Positions 1 to 8,617 of a DNA stretch of 17,186 nucleotides are shown here, piece after piece (position 1 is the first letter of the stretch; the number at the start of each line of letters is the position of its first letter). The DNA comes from Flavobacteriales bacterium. Its GTDB lineage: Bacteria > Bacteroidota > Bacteroidia > Flavobacteriales > BACL11. The notes beneath the pieces were generated by a model. That model saw only the letters and a list, made by a program, of their open reading frames with translations, did no database searches and was not told the DNA's origin. The position numbers were made by a program, and so were the translations under genes. Where the stretch lies: contig JABJNS010000003.1 in assembly GCA_018664745.1 (NCBI GenBank), positions 1 through 17,186 on the forward strand, written 5' to 3'.

Positions 1-406
1 TATATTCTTGTTCTGAGATAATTCCTTTTGAATACAAAGTTTTATTTCTATCAAATTCTGACTGCATATTTGTTAAAATATATTCCGAATTTTTTACTCG
101 ACCTTGGGCATTGTTCAGGCTTTGTTCGTTAGGAACAACTTTAATGATTGCCAGTAAATCCCCGGCGTTAACTTTCTCTCCCTCTTGCACCATGATTTTT
201 TCAATAATACCAGCAATTTGAGGTTTTATTTCTACTTCATCTTCAGGCACTACTTTGCCTGTAGCTACTATTTTATTTTCAATAGTGGCTATTGTAAGCG
301 TAGTAGTTTCATAATCTAATAAGGCCTTACTATTAGATTTGATAAAGAAGGAGCTTGCGTAAACAATACCTGTAACTAAAACTGCTATTCCAATTTTCTT
401 TTTCAT
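1..406 (-). CDS. Periplasmic adaptor of a MacAB-like ABC exporter (HlyD/MFP family), C-terminus cut by window edge
   Basis: This is the N-terminal 135 residues of a membrane fusion protein that would link inner-membrane permeases to an outer-membrane channel. The start is the ATG read leftwards from 406, after an A-rich stretch typical of Bacteroidetes translation starts. Residues 1-4 are MKKK, followed by one membrane segment at about 5-22. A biotinyl-lipoyl-like half motif follows at about 49-88 (TGKVVPEDEVEIKPQIAG, then VQEGEKVNAGDLL), as in MacA/HlyD proteins. From about residue 93 a helical hairpin begins (LNNAQGRVKNSEY). It lies 35 bp downstream of a MacB-like permease and is the last gene of that operon visible here. 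The rest of the hairpin and the barrel domains lie beyond base 1. The family is clear; the transported substrate is unknown. Confidence 0.88.
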   Translation of the reverse strand, partial: MKKKIGIAVLVTGIVYASSFFIKSNSKALLDYETTTLTIATIENKIVATGKVVPEDEVEIKPQIAGIIEKIMVQEGEKVNAGDLLAIIKVVPNEQSLNNAQGRVKNSEYILTNMQSEFDRNKTLYSKGIISEQEY

Positions 407-441
407 AATATTTAATTTATTGTTTTTTTTTTAGTTGTTTA

Positions 442-1707
442 TTATTCTTCTCTTAATGCGTCAATCGGCTTTATACTTACTGCTCTGTGTGCGGGTATGA
501 GCCCGATTAATGTTCCTAAAACCACCATTAAAAATAAGGCTCCTAATATATATGTTATGGGTACCGTAGGGTTTGTAAAAGGATAGTCAGTCATATCCTT
601 AGTTGCCATATTAATCCCTGAAAGCACTAAAGCCCCTAAGATAATTCCAATTATTCCTGCAATGACTGTTAAAAATACAGATTCCAGCATAATTTGCGTG
701 CGTATTTCTTTTGGAGTTGCTCCTATTGCCCGCCTTACTCCAATTTCTTTGGTACGTTCTTTTACTGATATAAGTAAAATATTCCCAATCCCTATTATTC
801 CTCCTATTATAGTTGCCAAACCAATCACCATAGAAAGGAATGTCATTCCTGATGCAAATTGTGAGATTTGCTTAAACATCTTTCCAATGTTAAAACCACC
901 TAATGCTCTTTTATCCTCAGGACTTACATGATGCAATTCTTTTAAAACAGCCCGAATATCAGTTTCTACTTGAACAATATCGGCTGTAGGGTAAGCGGCA
1001 ACTAATAGAAAATCAACATACTCTCCTGTATTATATAACCTTTGATAAGTAGTGAATGGGATATAGATGTCTCCATCATTTCCAGGACCCCCTCCATCAA
1101 CAAATTTAGTGACCCCAATGATCCGAAAATGAATACCATTTATCCTAACAAATTTTCCGATAGGACTTTCGTCTTCCTTAAATAACTCTTGTTGTGTTCG
1201 CTCACCAATAACACATACTTTTCTTTTGTCTTTGATGTCGGATTCATTAATAAACCTTCCTCCATCAAATATAGTTTTTGTTGCAATAGTGGTGTAAATA
1301 GGGAAATCACCATAGATATTATAACTCCCTTTTTTTTGACCATTTACTAATTGTGCTTTTGAGCCGCCAAAAACACCACTACTATTTCTTGGAGCAATAT
1401 GCTGAATTTCAGGAATTCTATTTTTTAGAGCTGTAACATCACTGAGCTTAAAATTTATTTGTCTGCCTGTTTTAAAGCCATCATAAGGGACTGAGGTTGC
1501 TTGACCCCAAACAAATAAACTGTTGGAAGAAATACGCTCAAATTGGCGTTCAAAACCATGATCAATTCCTTTAGCAGCTCCTGAAAGCACTATGTATAAA
1601 AAGATTCCCCAAAGCACGCCAATAACGGTAATTATAGTACGCACTTTATTCTGCTCAATAGAACTGAAAATTTCTTGCCAAGTATCTTTATCAAATAGTG
1701 TTTTCAT
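442..1707 (-). CDS. MacB/FtsX-family ABC transporter permease (second of the pair)
   Basis: A 421-aa permease subunit without its own ATPase domain. One membrane segment lies at about 22-47 (TIITVIGVLWGIFLYIVL). A large periplasmic MacB-type core domain follows (about 50-275), then three C-terminal membrane helices of the FtsX domain (about 287-410) with the motif VKERTKEIGVRRAIGATP in the cytoplasmic loop. It ends in the ALREE tail typical of this family. The ATG abuts the upstream permease stop (TAAATG), so the two are probably translationally coupled and may form a heterodimer. The export ATPase is two genes upstream and the adaptor is next downstream. MacB-type complexes are mechanotransmission exporters of peptides, lipoproteins or drugs. 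Nothing in the sequence fixes the substrate. Confidence 0.92.
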   Translation of the reverse strand: MKTLFDKDTWQEIFSSIEQNKVRTIITVIGVLWGIFLYIVLSGAAKGIDHGFERQFERISSNSLFVWGQATSVPYDGFKTGRQINFKLSDVTALKNRIPEIQHIAPRNSSGVFGGSKAQLVNGQKKGSYNIYGDFPIYTTIATKTIFDGGRFINESDIKDKRKVCVIGERTQQELFKEDESPIGKFVRINGIHFRIIGVTKFVDGGGPGNDGDIYIPFTTYQRLYNTGEYVDFLLVAAYPTADIVQVETDIRAVLKELHHVSPEDKRALGGFNIGKMFKQISQFASGMTFLSMVIGLATIIGGIIGIGNILLISVKERTKEIGVRRAIGATPKEIRTQIMLESVFLTVIAGIIGIILGALVLSGINMATKDMTDYPFTNPTVPITYILGALFLMVVLGTLIGLIPAHRAVSIKPIDALREE

Positions 1708-2940
1708 TTATTCGTCCCTTAGGGCAATAATTGGTTTTATTTTTGCAGCTCTTCTGGCAGGAATATAACCTGCCAAAGCACCAAATAGAATAAGAATAAT
1801 AGTTGCAGTTACAGCAGTTGAAAGATCAATATATGGATTGGTAATGTAGTAATCCTCTTCAAGCGTATCACCAATTAAACTTAAAGTAGCGATACCAATA
1901 ATGAGCCCTAAATAACCAGAAAAAGTAGTAATAAAAATAGATTCTTGTAATATCATATTAATAATACTTTTAGGACTTGCACCAATTGCTTTCCTTATCC
2001 CAAGTTCCTTAGTACGTTCCTTCACTACAAACACCATAATATTACTTATTCCAATAATTCCTGCAATTAGTGTGCCAATACCAATAAAGGTAATGATGAG
2101 TTGCAATACGCTTGCGAATTGTTGGGTTTCTTTTAGGCTATCCGCTACATTTCGGATATATATTCCACTTCTATCTGTAGGGGAGATAGCTTTTCTATTT
2201 TTTAGAAATCGTTTTAGTTTTTGTTCAAAATCAACAGCTCCTGCATAACCAATTTCAGGTTTATAGCTGAGTATAATTTCATCTATCTTATCCGTATTTT
2301 TCTTTATTTTCTGCAAACTTGTGTAGGGGATGTAAACTGTGCGCTCTTCTCTATCCCCTCCATCATCTTGGAAAACACCAATTACTTTCCAGGTATGTCC
2401 ACTTCCGTCAATATATTTTCCGATAGGATTTTCATTTTCAAATAAATCGAGAGCAACTAAGCGACCAATAACCGCATGTCTTTTTTGATGAGTGATATCA
2501 TCTTCATGTAAAAATCGCCCTTGCATCATAATTGTCATCTCGTTATATTGATGTGAGGGACTTACGGCTCTTATAGAATAATTATTGCTTTTGTGTTTGT
2601 ATTTTATATTTGCATAATCATATATTCTCGGGCTGATGCTTTCTAGGTAATTTTCAAAATTATCGATAATTGCTTTAAGATCTGAGTTATCAAACTCTAT
2701 TCTTCTTCCAGTTTCATATCCCTTAAATGGTTCAGTAGTTCTGCTAGATGAAATGAACATACTATTTGTATTATCGTCATTAAAGAATTTCTGAAAAGTA
2801 TTACTCAATCCATTCCCAAATCCGAATAGAATAACGAATATAAATATACCTAAAGCTACTGTAAATCCTGACAAGAAGGTTCGTAATTTGTTTTTGCGAA
2901 TGGTATCAAAAATTTCTATCCAGTTATCTCTATTAAACAT
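1708..2940 (-). CDS. MacB/FtsX-family ABC transporter permease (first of the pair)
   Basis: A 410-aa paralogue of the following gene with the same layout: an N-terminal membrane helix (about 22-47), a periplasmic MacB-like domain (about 50-275), and a C-terminal FtsX domain with VKERTKELGIRKAIGASP before the second helix and an ALRDE tail. It starts 3 nt after the ATPase stop (TAAATCATG) and its own stop touches the next ATG. The two permeases clearly resemble each other but differ widely in the periplasmic domain, which fits an old duplication and a heterodimeric transporter. The family assignment is firm; the cargo is unknown. Confidence 0.92.
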   Translation of the reverse strand: MFNRDNWIEIFDTIRKNKLRTFLSGFTVALGIFIFVILFGFGNGLSNTFQKFFNDDNTNSMFISSSRTTEPFKGYETGRRIEFDNSDLKAIIDNFENYLESISPRIYDYANIKYKHKSNNYSIRAVSPSHQYNEMTIMMQGRFLHEDDITHQKRHAVIGRLVALDLFENENPIGKYIDGSGHTWKVIGVFQDDGGDREERTVYIPYTSLQKIKKNTDKIDEIILSYKPEIGYAGAVDFEQKLKRFLKNRKAISPTDRSGIYIRNVADSLKETQQFASVLQLIITFIGIGTLIAGIIGISNIMVFVVKERTKELGIRKAIGASPKSIINMILQESIFITTFSGYLGLIIGIATLSLIGDTLEEDYYITNPYIDLSTAVTATIILILFGALAGYIPARRAAKIKPIIALRDE

Positions 2941-2943
2941 GAT

Positions 2944-3636
2944 TTAACTAGCTTTTTTTTGATTCACTAAAGTATCTTCTACAATCAAGCCATCTTTTAG
3001 TCGGACTATACGTTTACACATTAATGCAATTTCTTCCTCATGGGTTACAACTAAAATTGTTTTCCCCTGATTATTTATTTCTTGTATTAAAGCCATTACT
3101 TCATTGGAAGTGGTAGAATCCAAAGCACCAGTTGGCTCATCAGCTAATAATACTTTGGGTTGGCTCACTAATGCTCTTGCTATAGCAACTCTTTGTTTTT
3201 GTCCTCCTGAAAGTTCGCTTGGCAAATGAGTAGCCCAATTTTTTAATCCTACTTTTTCTAAGTAGTTAAGTGCTTTTTCTTGTCTTTCCTCTCTTTTTTT
3301 ACCTTGGTAATATAAAGGTAAAGTTACATTTTCTAAAGCGGTTTTGTAATTGATAAGATTGAAGGATTGAAAGATAAATCCTAGAAACTGATTTCGGTAT
3401 TTGGCTGCTTTTGTTTCATCCAAATTTTCAATTGGGACATTGTCAAGCGTGTAAGTCCCCTCATTGGCAACATCCAACATACCAATAATATTTAGTAGGG
3501 TGGATTTTCCTGAACCAGAAGAACCCATAATTGCTACCAATTCTCCTTCTTCAACTTTAAAATCAATTCCCTTTAATACATGTAGGGAATTTTTCCCCAT
3601 TTGATATGATTTGTGTAAGCCAGTAATATTTATCAT
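2944..3636 (-). CDS. ABC exporter ATPase, MacB/LolD type
   Basis: A 230-aa ATP-binding subunit of the MacB/LolD subfamily that powers the two permeases downstream. Visible motifs are Walker A GSSGSGKS at residues 38-45, the Q-loop in FIFQSFNLI, the ABC signature LSGGQKQRVAIARAL, Walker B with DEP (VLLADEPTGALDS) and the switch histidine in VVTHEEE. The length is normal for a stand-alone subunit; E. coli MacB fuses this domain to its permease, and here they are separate. It is the first gene of the operon. A candidate promoter lies 20-50 bp upstream (3657-3687), overlapped by a palindrome, which suggests control by a dimeric regulator. Confidence 0.94.
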   Translation of the reverse strand: MINITGLHKSYQMGKNSLHVLKGIDFKVEEGELVAIMGSSGSGKSTLLNIIGMLDVANEGTYTLDNVPIENLDETKAAKYRNQFLGFIFQSFNLINYKTALENVTLPLYYQGKKREERQEKALNYLEKVGLKNWATHLPSELSGGQKQRVAIARALVSQPKVLLADEPTGALDSTTSNEVMALIQEINNQGKTILVVTHEEEIALMCKRIVRLKDGLIVEDTLVNQKKAS

Positions 3637-3656
3637 AGTTATTGCTTTGTTGATGG

Positions 3657-3687
3657 TAAAATTAAATAAAATACAGTACTATGCAAA
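3657..3687 (-). promoter_or_regulatory. Candidate Bacteroidetes promoter for the ABC exporter operon
   Basis: On the minus strand a -33 TTTG (3687-3684) and a -7 TAATTTTA (3664-3657) are separated by 19 nt. The -7 differs from TAnnTTTG only in the last base. The spacing matches the Bacteroidetes consensus, and transcription would start about 10-15 nt before the ATPase ATG. No exact TAnnTTTG is present in this gap, so this is the best candidate and not a certain one. Confidence 0.45.
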
Positions 3688-3696
3688 GCAAAGTAC
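3676..3696. promoter_or_regulatory. Imperfect palindrome overlapping the -33 of the exporter promoter (operator, or terminator after ispG)
   Basis: The arms GTACTATGC and GCAAAGTAC flank an AAA centre, giving nine possible pairs with a single A/A mismatch. The site covers the -33 TTTG of the ABC operon promoter, a position suited to a repressor. Alternatively the RNA hairpin, followed on the minus strand by a U-rich run (TGTATTTTATTTAATTTT), could terminate transcripts leaving ispG. The sequence alone does not decide between these, and both could hold. Confidence 0.42.
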
Positions 3697-3787
3697 CTAA
3701 AAATATATTTACTAGATTAATTGATTAAATTTTATTGAAATAATAACTTTAAAAACGAAAAAGTGAAGTGAATATTGTATTGAGAAG

Positions 3788-5701
3788 TTATTTCCTTTCT
3801 ACCCAATCACCATGTTCTTTTATAAGATTAATTAAGGCGGTTACTGCTTTTTCTTCAGGGATATTTTTCTCCACTACCGTTTGTTCTTTGTAGAGTGTAA
3901 TTTTTCCTTTTCCAGTTCCTACATATCCATAATCGGCATCTGCCATTTCTCCTGGTCCGTTTACAATACAACCCATAATCCCGATTTTAACGCCTTTCAA
4001 ATGGTCGGTTTCTTTTCTGATTTTTGCAGTTGTTTCTTGTAAATCAAACAAGGTTCTTCCGCAACTCGGGCAAGAAATATATTCCGTTTTAGAAATTCTA
4101 GTTCTACTCGCTTGTAGTATCCCGAATGCTAATGAATTTATTGATTGATCAGAACCACAATTTTCTGCCGCAACAAATATCCCATCTCCTAAGCCATCTA
4201 ATAATAACGCTCCAAAATCAGCACTAGCTGAAAGCTGTAATTGTTCTACTGATAAATCACCATAAGCTCTACCAATTACTACAGGAGTTTTAATTCCGTT
4301 ATTCATCAGTTCAGTAAAAAGTTTCCTTTGCTCGGCAACCCCATTTTCATTATAAGTATCTATCATTAAAACAGCTGTTGTATCTGTTTTTAGTTTTGCA
4401 AAAAGCTCCTCACTCAAATCAGAAAAACACACATAAACAATATTTAATTTTTTTGAAATTTCTGTTTCATCTAAATAATCATTTATTGTTAAAAAGGGAT
4501 ATCCTTTTTTATGTTCTAACCATTTTTTGTAATTGTAAATAATCCCTAAAGTTCCCGGCACTTCAAAATCTACATCATGATTACCAACAAAAACATAATC
4601 GGCAGCCATATCAGTAAGGTTCCATTTATCCAAAGGAACAGAATAGTTAGAGCCAATTCCAAAAAAGGATGCAGGTGTGATTTTCTTTTTCAAACAAAAA
4701 TCAGCCATTACAATCGGTACATTTTTCCCTCCAATATTTAACACCTCATTTGTTTCTCTTCTTTTGTAGTCAAAAGAATGTAAAGGATTTTTCGTGATTT
4801 CCTCTATCTTTTCATGAGCTTCAATACCAGTGAAATGATTCAATAATTCTTGTGCAACTGGCATTTCAAATTCAGGTGCTTCTGTTAAGGAAACTCTGAT
4901 AGTATCGCCTATTCCATCTGCTAAAAGTGTACCTATTCCTACTGCTGATTTTATTCTTCCATCCTCTCCTTCTCCTGCTTCAGTAACACCTAGGTGAAGT
5001 GGGTAGTCCATTCCTTCTGCTATCATTTCTGAAACTAATAACCGGTATGCTTGTACCATTACTCTAGTATTGGATGCTTTCATGGAAAGAATTATTTCAT
5101 GATAATCGTTATCACGGCAAATGCGTAAAAACTCCATTGCTGATTCCACCATTCCTTTTGGAGTGTCACCATAACGACTCAAAATCCTATCAGATAAGGA
5201 CCCATGATTTGTGCCTATTCGCATGGCTGTACCGTGCTCTTTACAAATCTTAACAAGGGGAGTAAATTTTTCTCTTATTCTGATAAGCTCATCCGTATAA
5301 CTTTCATCTGTATATTCAATTTCCTCAAACTTCTTTTTATCAGCATAGTTTCCAGGATTTACTCTAACTTTCTCTACAATTTTGGCGGCTATTTCAGCTG
5401 CATTTGGTGTGTAGTGAATATCGGCAACAATAGGAGTGTTGTAACCTCTTTTTGCCAATTCATTTTTTATGTTTTGTAGGTTATGTGCCTCCTTTTTACT
5501 GGGTGCAGTAATACGCACGAGTTCACAACCCGCTTCTATCATTCTTATGGATTCCTCTACAGTAGCTTGGGTATCCATTGTATCAGTAGTGGTCATGGAT
5601 TGTACTCGGATGGGGTTGTCCCCTCCAAAACCTAAATTACCTACTTTTACTTCACGCGTTTTATAGCGAGAATACTGTGTTAATGAATTACAATATTTCA
5701 T
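3788..5701 (-). CDS. ispG: 4-hydroxy-3-methylbut-2-enyl diphosphate synthase (long form)
   Basis: IspG (GcpE) reduces methylerythritol cyclodiphosphate to HMBPP in the non-mevalonate isoprenoid pathway, using a [4Fe-4S] cluster. At 637 aa this is the long three-domain form of Bacteroidetes, Chlamydiae and plants. It has an N-terminal TIM barrel (about 1-290; VQSMTTTDTMDTQATVEESI, VADIHYTP, VRVNPGNY), an inserted middle domain (about 295-530), and a C-terminal cluster domain with Cys544 and Cys547 in CPSCGRTL, Cys578 in MGCIVNGPGE and the catalytic Glu585. All expected ligands are present. The start codon directly follows the stop of the upstream PNGase F-like gene (TAAATG), so the gene is likely read from the same transcript. 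About 150 bp separate it from the exporter operon downstream. Confidence 0.97.
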   Translation of the reverse strand: MKYCNSLTQYSRYKTREVKVGNLGFGGDNPIRVQSMTTTDTMDTQATVEESIRMIEAGCELVRITAPSKKEAHNLQNIKNELAKRGYNTPIVADIHYTPNAAEIAAKIVEKVRVNPGNYADKKKFEEIEYTDESYTDELIRIREKFTPLVKICKEHGTAMRIGTNHGSLSDRILSRYGDTPKGMVESAMEFLRICRDNDYHEIILSMKASNTRVMVQAYRLLVSEMIAEGMDYPLHLGVTEAGEGEDGRIKSAVGIGTLLADGIGDTIRVSLTEAPEFEMPVAQELLNHFTGIEAHEKIEEITKNPLHSFDYKRRETNEVLNIGGKNVPIVMADFCLKKKITPASFFGIGSNYSVPLDKWNLTDMAADYVFVGNHDVDFEVPGTLGIIYNYKKWLEHKKGYPFLTINDYLDETEISKKLNIVYVCFSDLSEELFAKLKTDTTAVLMIDTYNENGVAEQRKLFTELMNNGIKTPVVIGRAYGDLSVEQLQLSASADFGALLLDGLGDGIFVAAENCGSDQSINSLAFGILQASRTRISKTEYISCPSCGRTLFDLQETTAKIRKETDHLKGVKIGIMGCIVNGPGEMADADYGYVGTGKGKITLYKEQTVVEKNIPEEKAVTALINLIKEHGDWVERK

Positions 5702-7975
5702 TTATATTTTTACTACTTTTTTCGTTATTTCTTCTTTAGAATTAGATATTTTGATGAAATATATCCCATTTTTGAATGGTTCTAAATTTAAAATTTCAGA
5801 GATAAAACCTGAATTGGAAACTTTTTTAGCAACAATTGTTTTTCCAAGATTATCTTGTAGAATAATATTTGTCTCTCCATCTGATAAGCCTTCAATAGTT
5901 ATACTGCTTTTTGTAGGGTTAGGGAAAATATCCCAATTGTTTACCTCCTCAGTCGATATTGTTGTTTGAGAATATCCTACAGTAAATTGATGTATAATAT
6001 TGGTTCCAAAGTCAGGGTTAAATGTTTTTAACCAACTGGCTCCAATTTCACGAAAACGAACCATGCCTCCACCATCATTATTTGCCCAAAAATCTAAACC
6101 ATCTTCATCAGTATCAGACATTATGAATGTGTAGCAGCCAGGAACAAAAGTTATAGTATCACGATATTGAGTATTTCCTAGAAGGGTTCCGCTTGTGTGT
6201 TCAATACTTCCATTGTCATTATAAAAATCCCAAGTAGTTTCAGATTCTTGTGTGAAGGTATTAATAACACCCCCATTTGTGCCGACCCAAAGCGCAAAAG
6301 TTTCAGGGTAATCTGGTACATATTCAAATTCGCCTTGCATTGTGTTGTTTTCAGTATAGTCATCTGTCTGACCATTAGGGTTTTTTAGTATTACTTCAAA
6401 AGTATTTTCACTACCTGACCAATTTGTAAGGTTTGGAAGCTCTACTTCTTCTGTTTCTAGGAAAGCTAGATTACCATTCCAAGTATAAGTGTGTGTTGTC
6501 CCGCCAACTACTTGGTAATCAATATCTAAAGATGTTAAAGCAGAACTACCATAATTTCTAATCTTTATTAATGGCTTCCCGCAAATAGGATTCTTACGGC
6601 TATGTTCATCTTTTAAAGATGGTCTGATAATGTCAATAATTTCTGCTGAATTACTAAAATTAGTACCTTCATATTGGAATAATTGACATTGAATTGTATA
6701 TACAGGCGTTTGACCTAAGCCACCATTATAACAGATTCCCCCTTGTTGTATAGGACATGATGTTCCTGGATGAGGACTCCAGCTAAAACTATCAAAATCG
6801 ATATTTATTTCAATAGAATCTCCAGCATTAATATATGGTGTGATTTCATGGTTAAAAGCCTGAGCTTTTTTTCCTGGACACCAATTTGCTCTATCGTAAA
6901 TCCAAGTTCCTCCTTGAGGGTAAATAGGATTTTCACCACAATTATCATCCCAATTATATTGTGTGTGGGATTGTATTCCATCAAGCTTTAAGTGATAATT
7001 AATAGGATTAAACTCAGCAGCATTTATATTATTGTCAAAACTATGACCAGTTGATACCATTTTTATCATAGCTTGTGTGCTATTTCCTTCAATAAATTTT
7101 GTTTGAGGAATTAATTTAGTGGCTTCAAAATCAATGGAAGAAGAATAGTTGTATCCTCCAGAATAGATGTTTTCCATTTTCACAACATCTCTAGCAGGAG
7201 TCCCCTCAATAAATTCAAAATCGAGTGTAGCACTAAATCCTGATGACCAACCACTGTAATGACATCTTATTTCTACAGAATCTCTAAGGATTTGTATGAA
7301 ATCAGTAACATCAAATACATGAGTAAATTCCCAGTTGTTAGCCAAACCACTTCCATAAGGAGTGATTACACGAGCCAATTCATAGTTTTCAATAACATCA
7401 TAAACTTGATACCAAGAATGGTAAGTAAGATACATTGATGTGTTAGAAGCTACAAAGTTAGAGTCAATAATATTTCCTAAACTATCAAATTCCATGTTAT
7501 AGAAATTTGCCATCCAACCATTTATAGTGTCAGTAGGAGTTGTTGGATTATTAGCATCATTAAATTCTATTATTTCATAATTTATGTATAGTGCGGAATC
7601 TAAATCATTTGTTGTGGTGTCCCAAAAATGAAAATAAGTTGAGTCACTGCTGTAATGAATTGAATCAGTTGCTGAGCCATTCACAGTAAATAAAGGCGCT
7701 GTTAGTAGTGATGAATCAATTTCACCTGTTCTGTGGCGAACAAAAATTTGTGAAGTATAGTCCCAGTGAGAACATCCTCCGGCTGCACAACCCATGGTAT
7801 AGTGTAGATATACTTTTCGGTAATCTTTAGTAGCATCAGGCAGGACACCCCATTCATCATAGTTTCCATACGAAGTCATGTCGGTATGATCATGTATTCG
7901 AACTGTAGTTGTGTCGCTAGCAAAAAGAGTTAGACTAAAAAGAAGAGCAGAAAGAATAAGTATTTTTTTTTTCAT
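5702..7975 (-). CDS. Secreted PNGase F-like protein with T9SS type A sorting domain
   Basis: A 757-aa exported protein. Residues 1-20 form a signal peptide (MKKKILILSALLFSLTLFA). Residues about 24-425 resemble Elizabethkingia peptide:N-glycosidase F, which removes N-linked glycans. Matches include the C-x4-C-x2-WD block (Cys63, Cys68, Asp72, equivalent to catalytic Asp60), ITPY...FDVTDF (about 204-226), AAEF with Glu321 (equivalent to Glu206), and Cys346...YDRANWCPG with Cys366. The third active-site acid, Glu118 of PNGase F, aligns with Ser241 (YSGW), and the Cys204/Cys208 pair is absent. About 100 extra residues sit between the first and second blocks. A CARDB-like beta domain follows (about 440-545), then another beta domain (about 555-670). 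The C-terminus (about 680-757: NNWDIFPNPTKSSITIEG ... KKVVKI) is a T9SS sorting domain, so the product should reach the cell surface or medium. Enzyme activity is inferred; the comparison is with PNGase F as remembered. Confidence 0.85.
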   Translation of the reverse strand: MKKKILILSALLFSLTLFASDTTTVRIHDHTDMTSYGNYDEWGVLPDATKDYRKVYLHYTMGCAAGGCSHWDYTSQIFVRHRTGEIDSSLLTAPLFTVNGSATDSIHYSSDSTYFHFWDTTTNDLDSALYINYEIIEFNDANNPTTPTDTINGWMANFYNMEFDSLGNIIDSNFVASNTSMYLTYHSWYQVYDVIENYELARVITPYGSGLANNWEFTHVFDVTDFIQILRDSVEIRCHYSGWSSGFSATLDFEFIEGTPARDVVKMENIYSGGYNYSSSIDFEATKLIPQTKFIEGNSTQAMIKMVSTGHSFDNNINAAEFNPINYHLKLDGIQSHTQYNWDDNCGENPIYPQGGTWIYDRANWCPGKKAQAFNHEITPYINAGDSIEINIDFDSFSWSPHPGTSCPIQQGGICYNGGLGQTPVYTIQCQLFQYEGTNFSNSAEIIDIIRPSLKDEHSRKNPICGKPLIKIRNYGSSALTSLDIDYQVVGGTTHTYTWNGNLAFLETEEVELPNLTNWSGSENTFEVILKNPNGQTDDYTENNTMQGEFEYVPDYPETFALWVGTNGGVINTFTQESETTWDFYNDNGSIEHTSGTLLGNTQYRDTITFVPGCYTFIMSDTDEDGLDFWANNDGGGMVRFREIGASWLKTFNPDFGTNIIHQFTVGYSQTTISTEEVNNWDIFPNPTKSSITIEGLSDGETNIILQDNLGKTIVAKKVSNSGFISEILNLEPFKNGIYFIKISNSKEEITKKVVKI

Positions 7976-7994
7976 AAGTTGAATTTTAAAGCTA

Positions 7995-8002
7995 CAAATT
8001 TA
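7995..8002 (-). promoter_or_regulatory. Candidate -7 element for the PNGase F-like/ispG pair
   Basis: The minus strand reads TAAATTTG, an exact fit to TAnnTTTG, 20 bp before the ATG at 7975 and just after the DUF502 stop. I see no convincing -33 TTG at 17-21 nt spacing. A separate transcript for this gene and ispG is plausible, alongside read-through from the DUF502 gene. Confidence 0.45.
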
Positions 8003-8004
8003 GT

Positions 8005-8556
8005 TTATTTTTCAATTTCGGTTACTCCACCAGAGACAATTAATTTCATTATTTCAGATGATGATTTATCTATAGGGGTTATATATGATTTTTCAACCAC
8101 AAAAAGTTGTCCTGAAAAAGCATAAGAATGGGGTAAATACACTAAAACTTTACCTCCTTTTATTCCTAAAGAACTTAAGTCTTCATTTGTGATAAAACCG
8201 ATACGTTCAATAGTTGAATTTTCGTAAAGTTTGATAAGTACTGCTTGATCAAAGCCTTTCTTTTTTCCAACAAAAGTGCGCATTAAATCTTTCATTGATG
8301 TATAAATAGTTTGTAATAATGGTGCTTTTTTTAATAAGCCTTGAAAGAAAGAATTGATAGGGCTAGCAATAATTGCCGAACCTGCAAAACCAATAAAGGT
8401 AATTAATGCAATAATTGCAATAAGCCCAAGCCCTGGGAATTGAAAAGGTAAAATTCCATCAATTTTTATGAATGTCCAATACACCACATAAAGAGTTACT
8501 GATATGGGAACAATGTATATTAATCCTTGTAAAAAATAATTAATAAATTTTTTCAT
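8005..8556 (-). CDS. DUF502 family inner-membrane protein
   Basis: A 183-aa membrane protein matching the DUF502 family (relatives of plant LCV/COV proteins). Two hydrophobic segments are visible (about 8-28 and 40-66), followed by the family pattern PINSFFQGLLKKAPLLQTIYTSMKDL and a C-terminal soluble part with GKVLVYLPHSYAFSGQLFVVE and the PIDKSSSEIMKLIVSGGV block. The length is normal for the family, and the biochemical function is not established. It is divergent from the WXXGXW gene across 61 bp; no exact TAnnTTTG occurs in that gap on either strand. Its stop lies 29 bp before the PNGase F-like start. Confidence 0.9.
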   Translation of the reverse strand: MKKFINYFLQGLIYIVPISVTLYVVYWTFIKIDGILPFQFPGLGLIAIIALITFIGFAGSAIIASPINSFFQGLLKKAPLLQTIYTSMKDLMRTFVGKKKGFDQAVLIKLYENSTIERIGFITNEDLSSLGIKGGKVLVYLPHSYAFSGQLFVVEKSYITPIDKSSSEIMKLIVSGGVTEIEK

Positions 8557-8617
8557 ACTTTTAAACTTTAGTTTTCGTTAGAAGTCATAAAAGTACTAAT
8601 CTTTAAAATATATAGCC

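Noticed and set aside
662..931. Short plus-strand open frames opposite the permease, ispG and PNGase F-like genes
   Set aside because: They lie wholly inside well-supported genes in other frames and show no recognisable domain, start context or codon pattern of their own.
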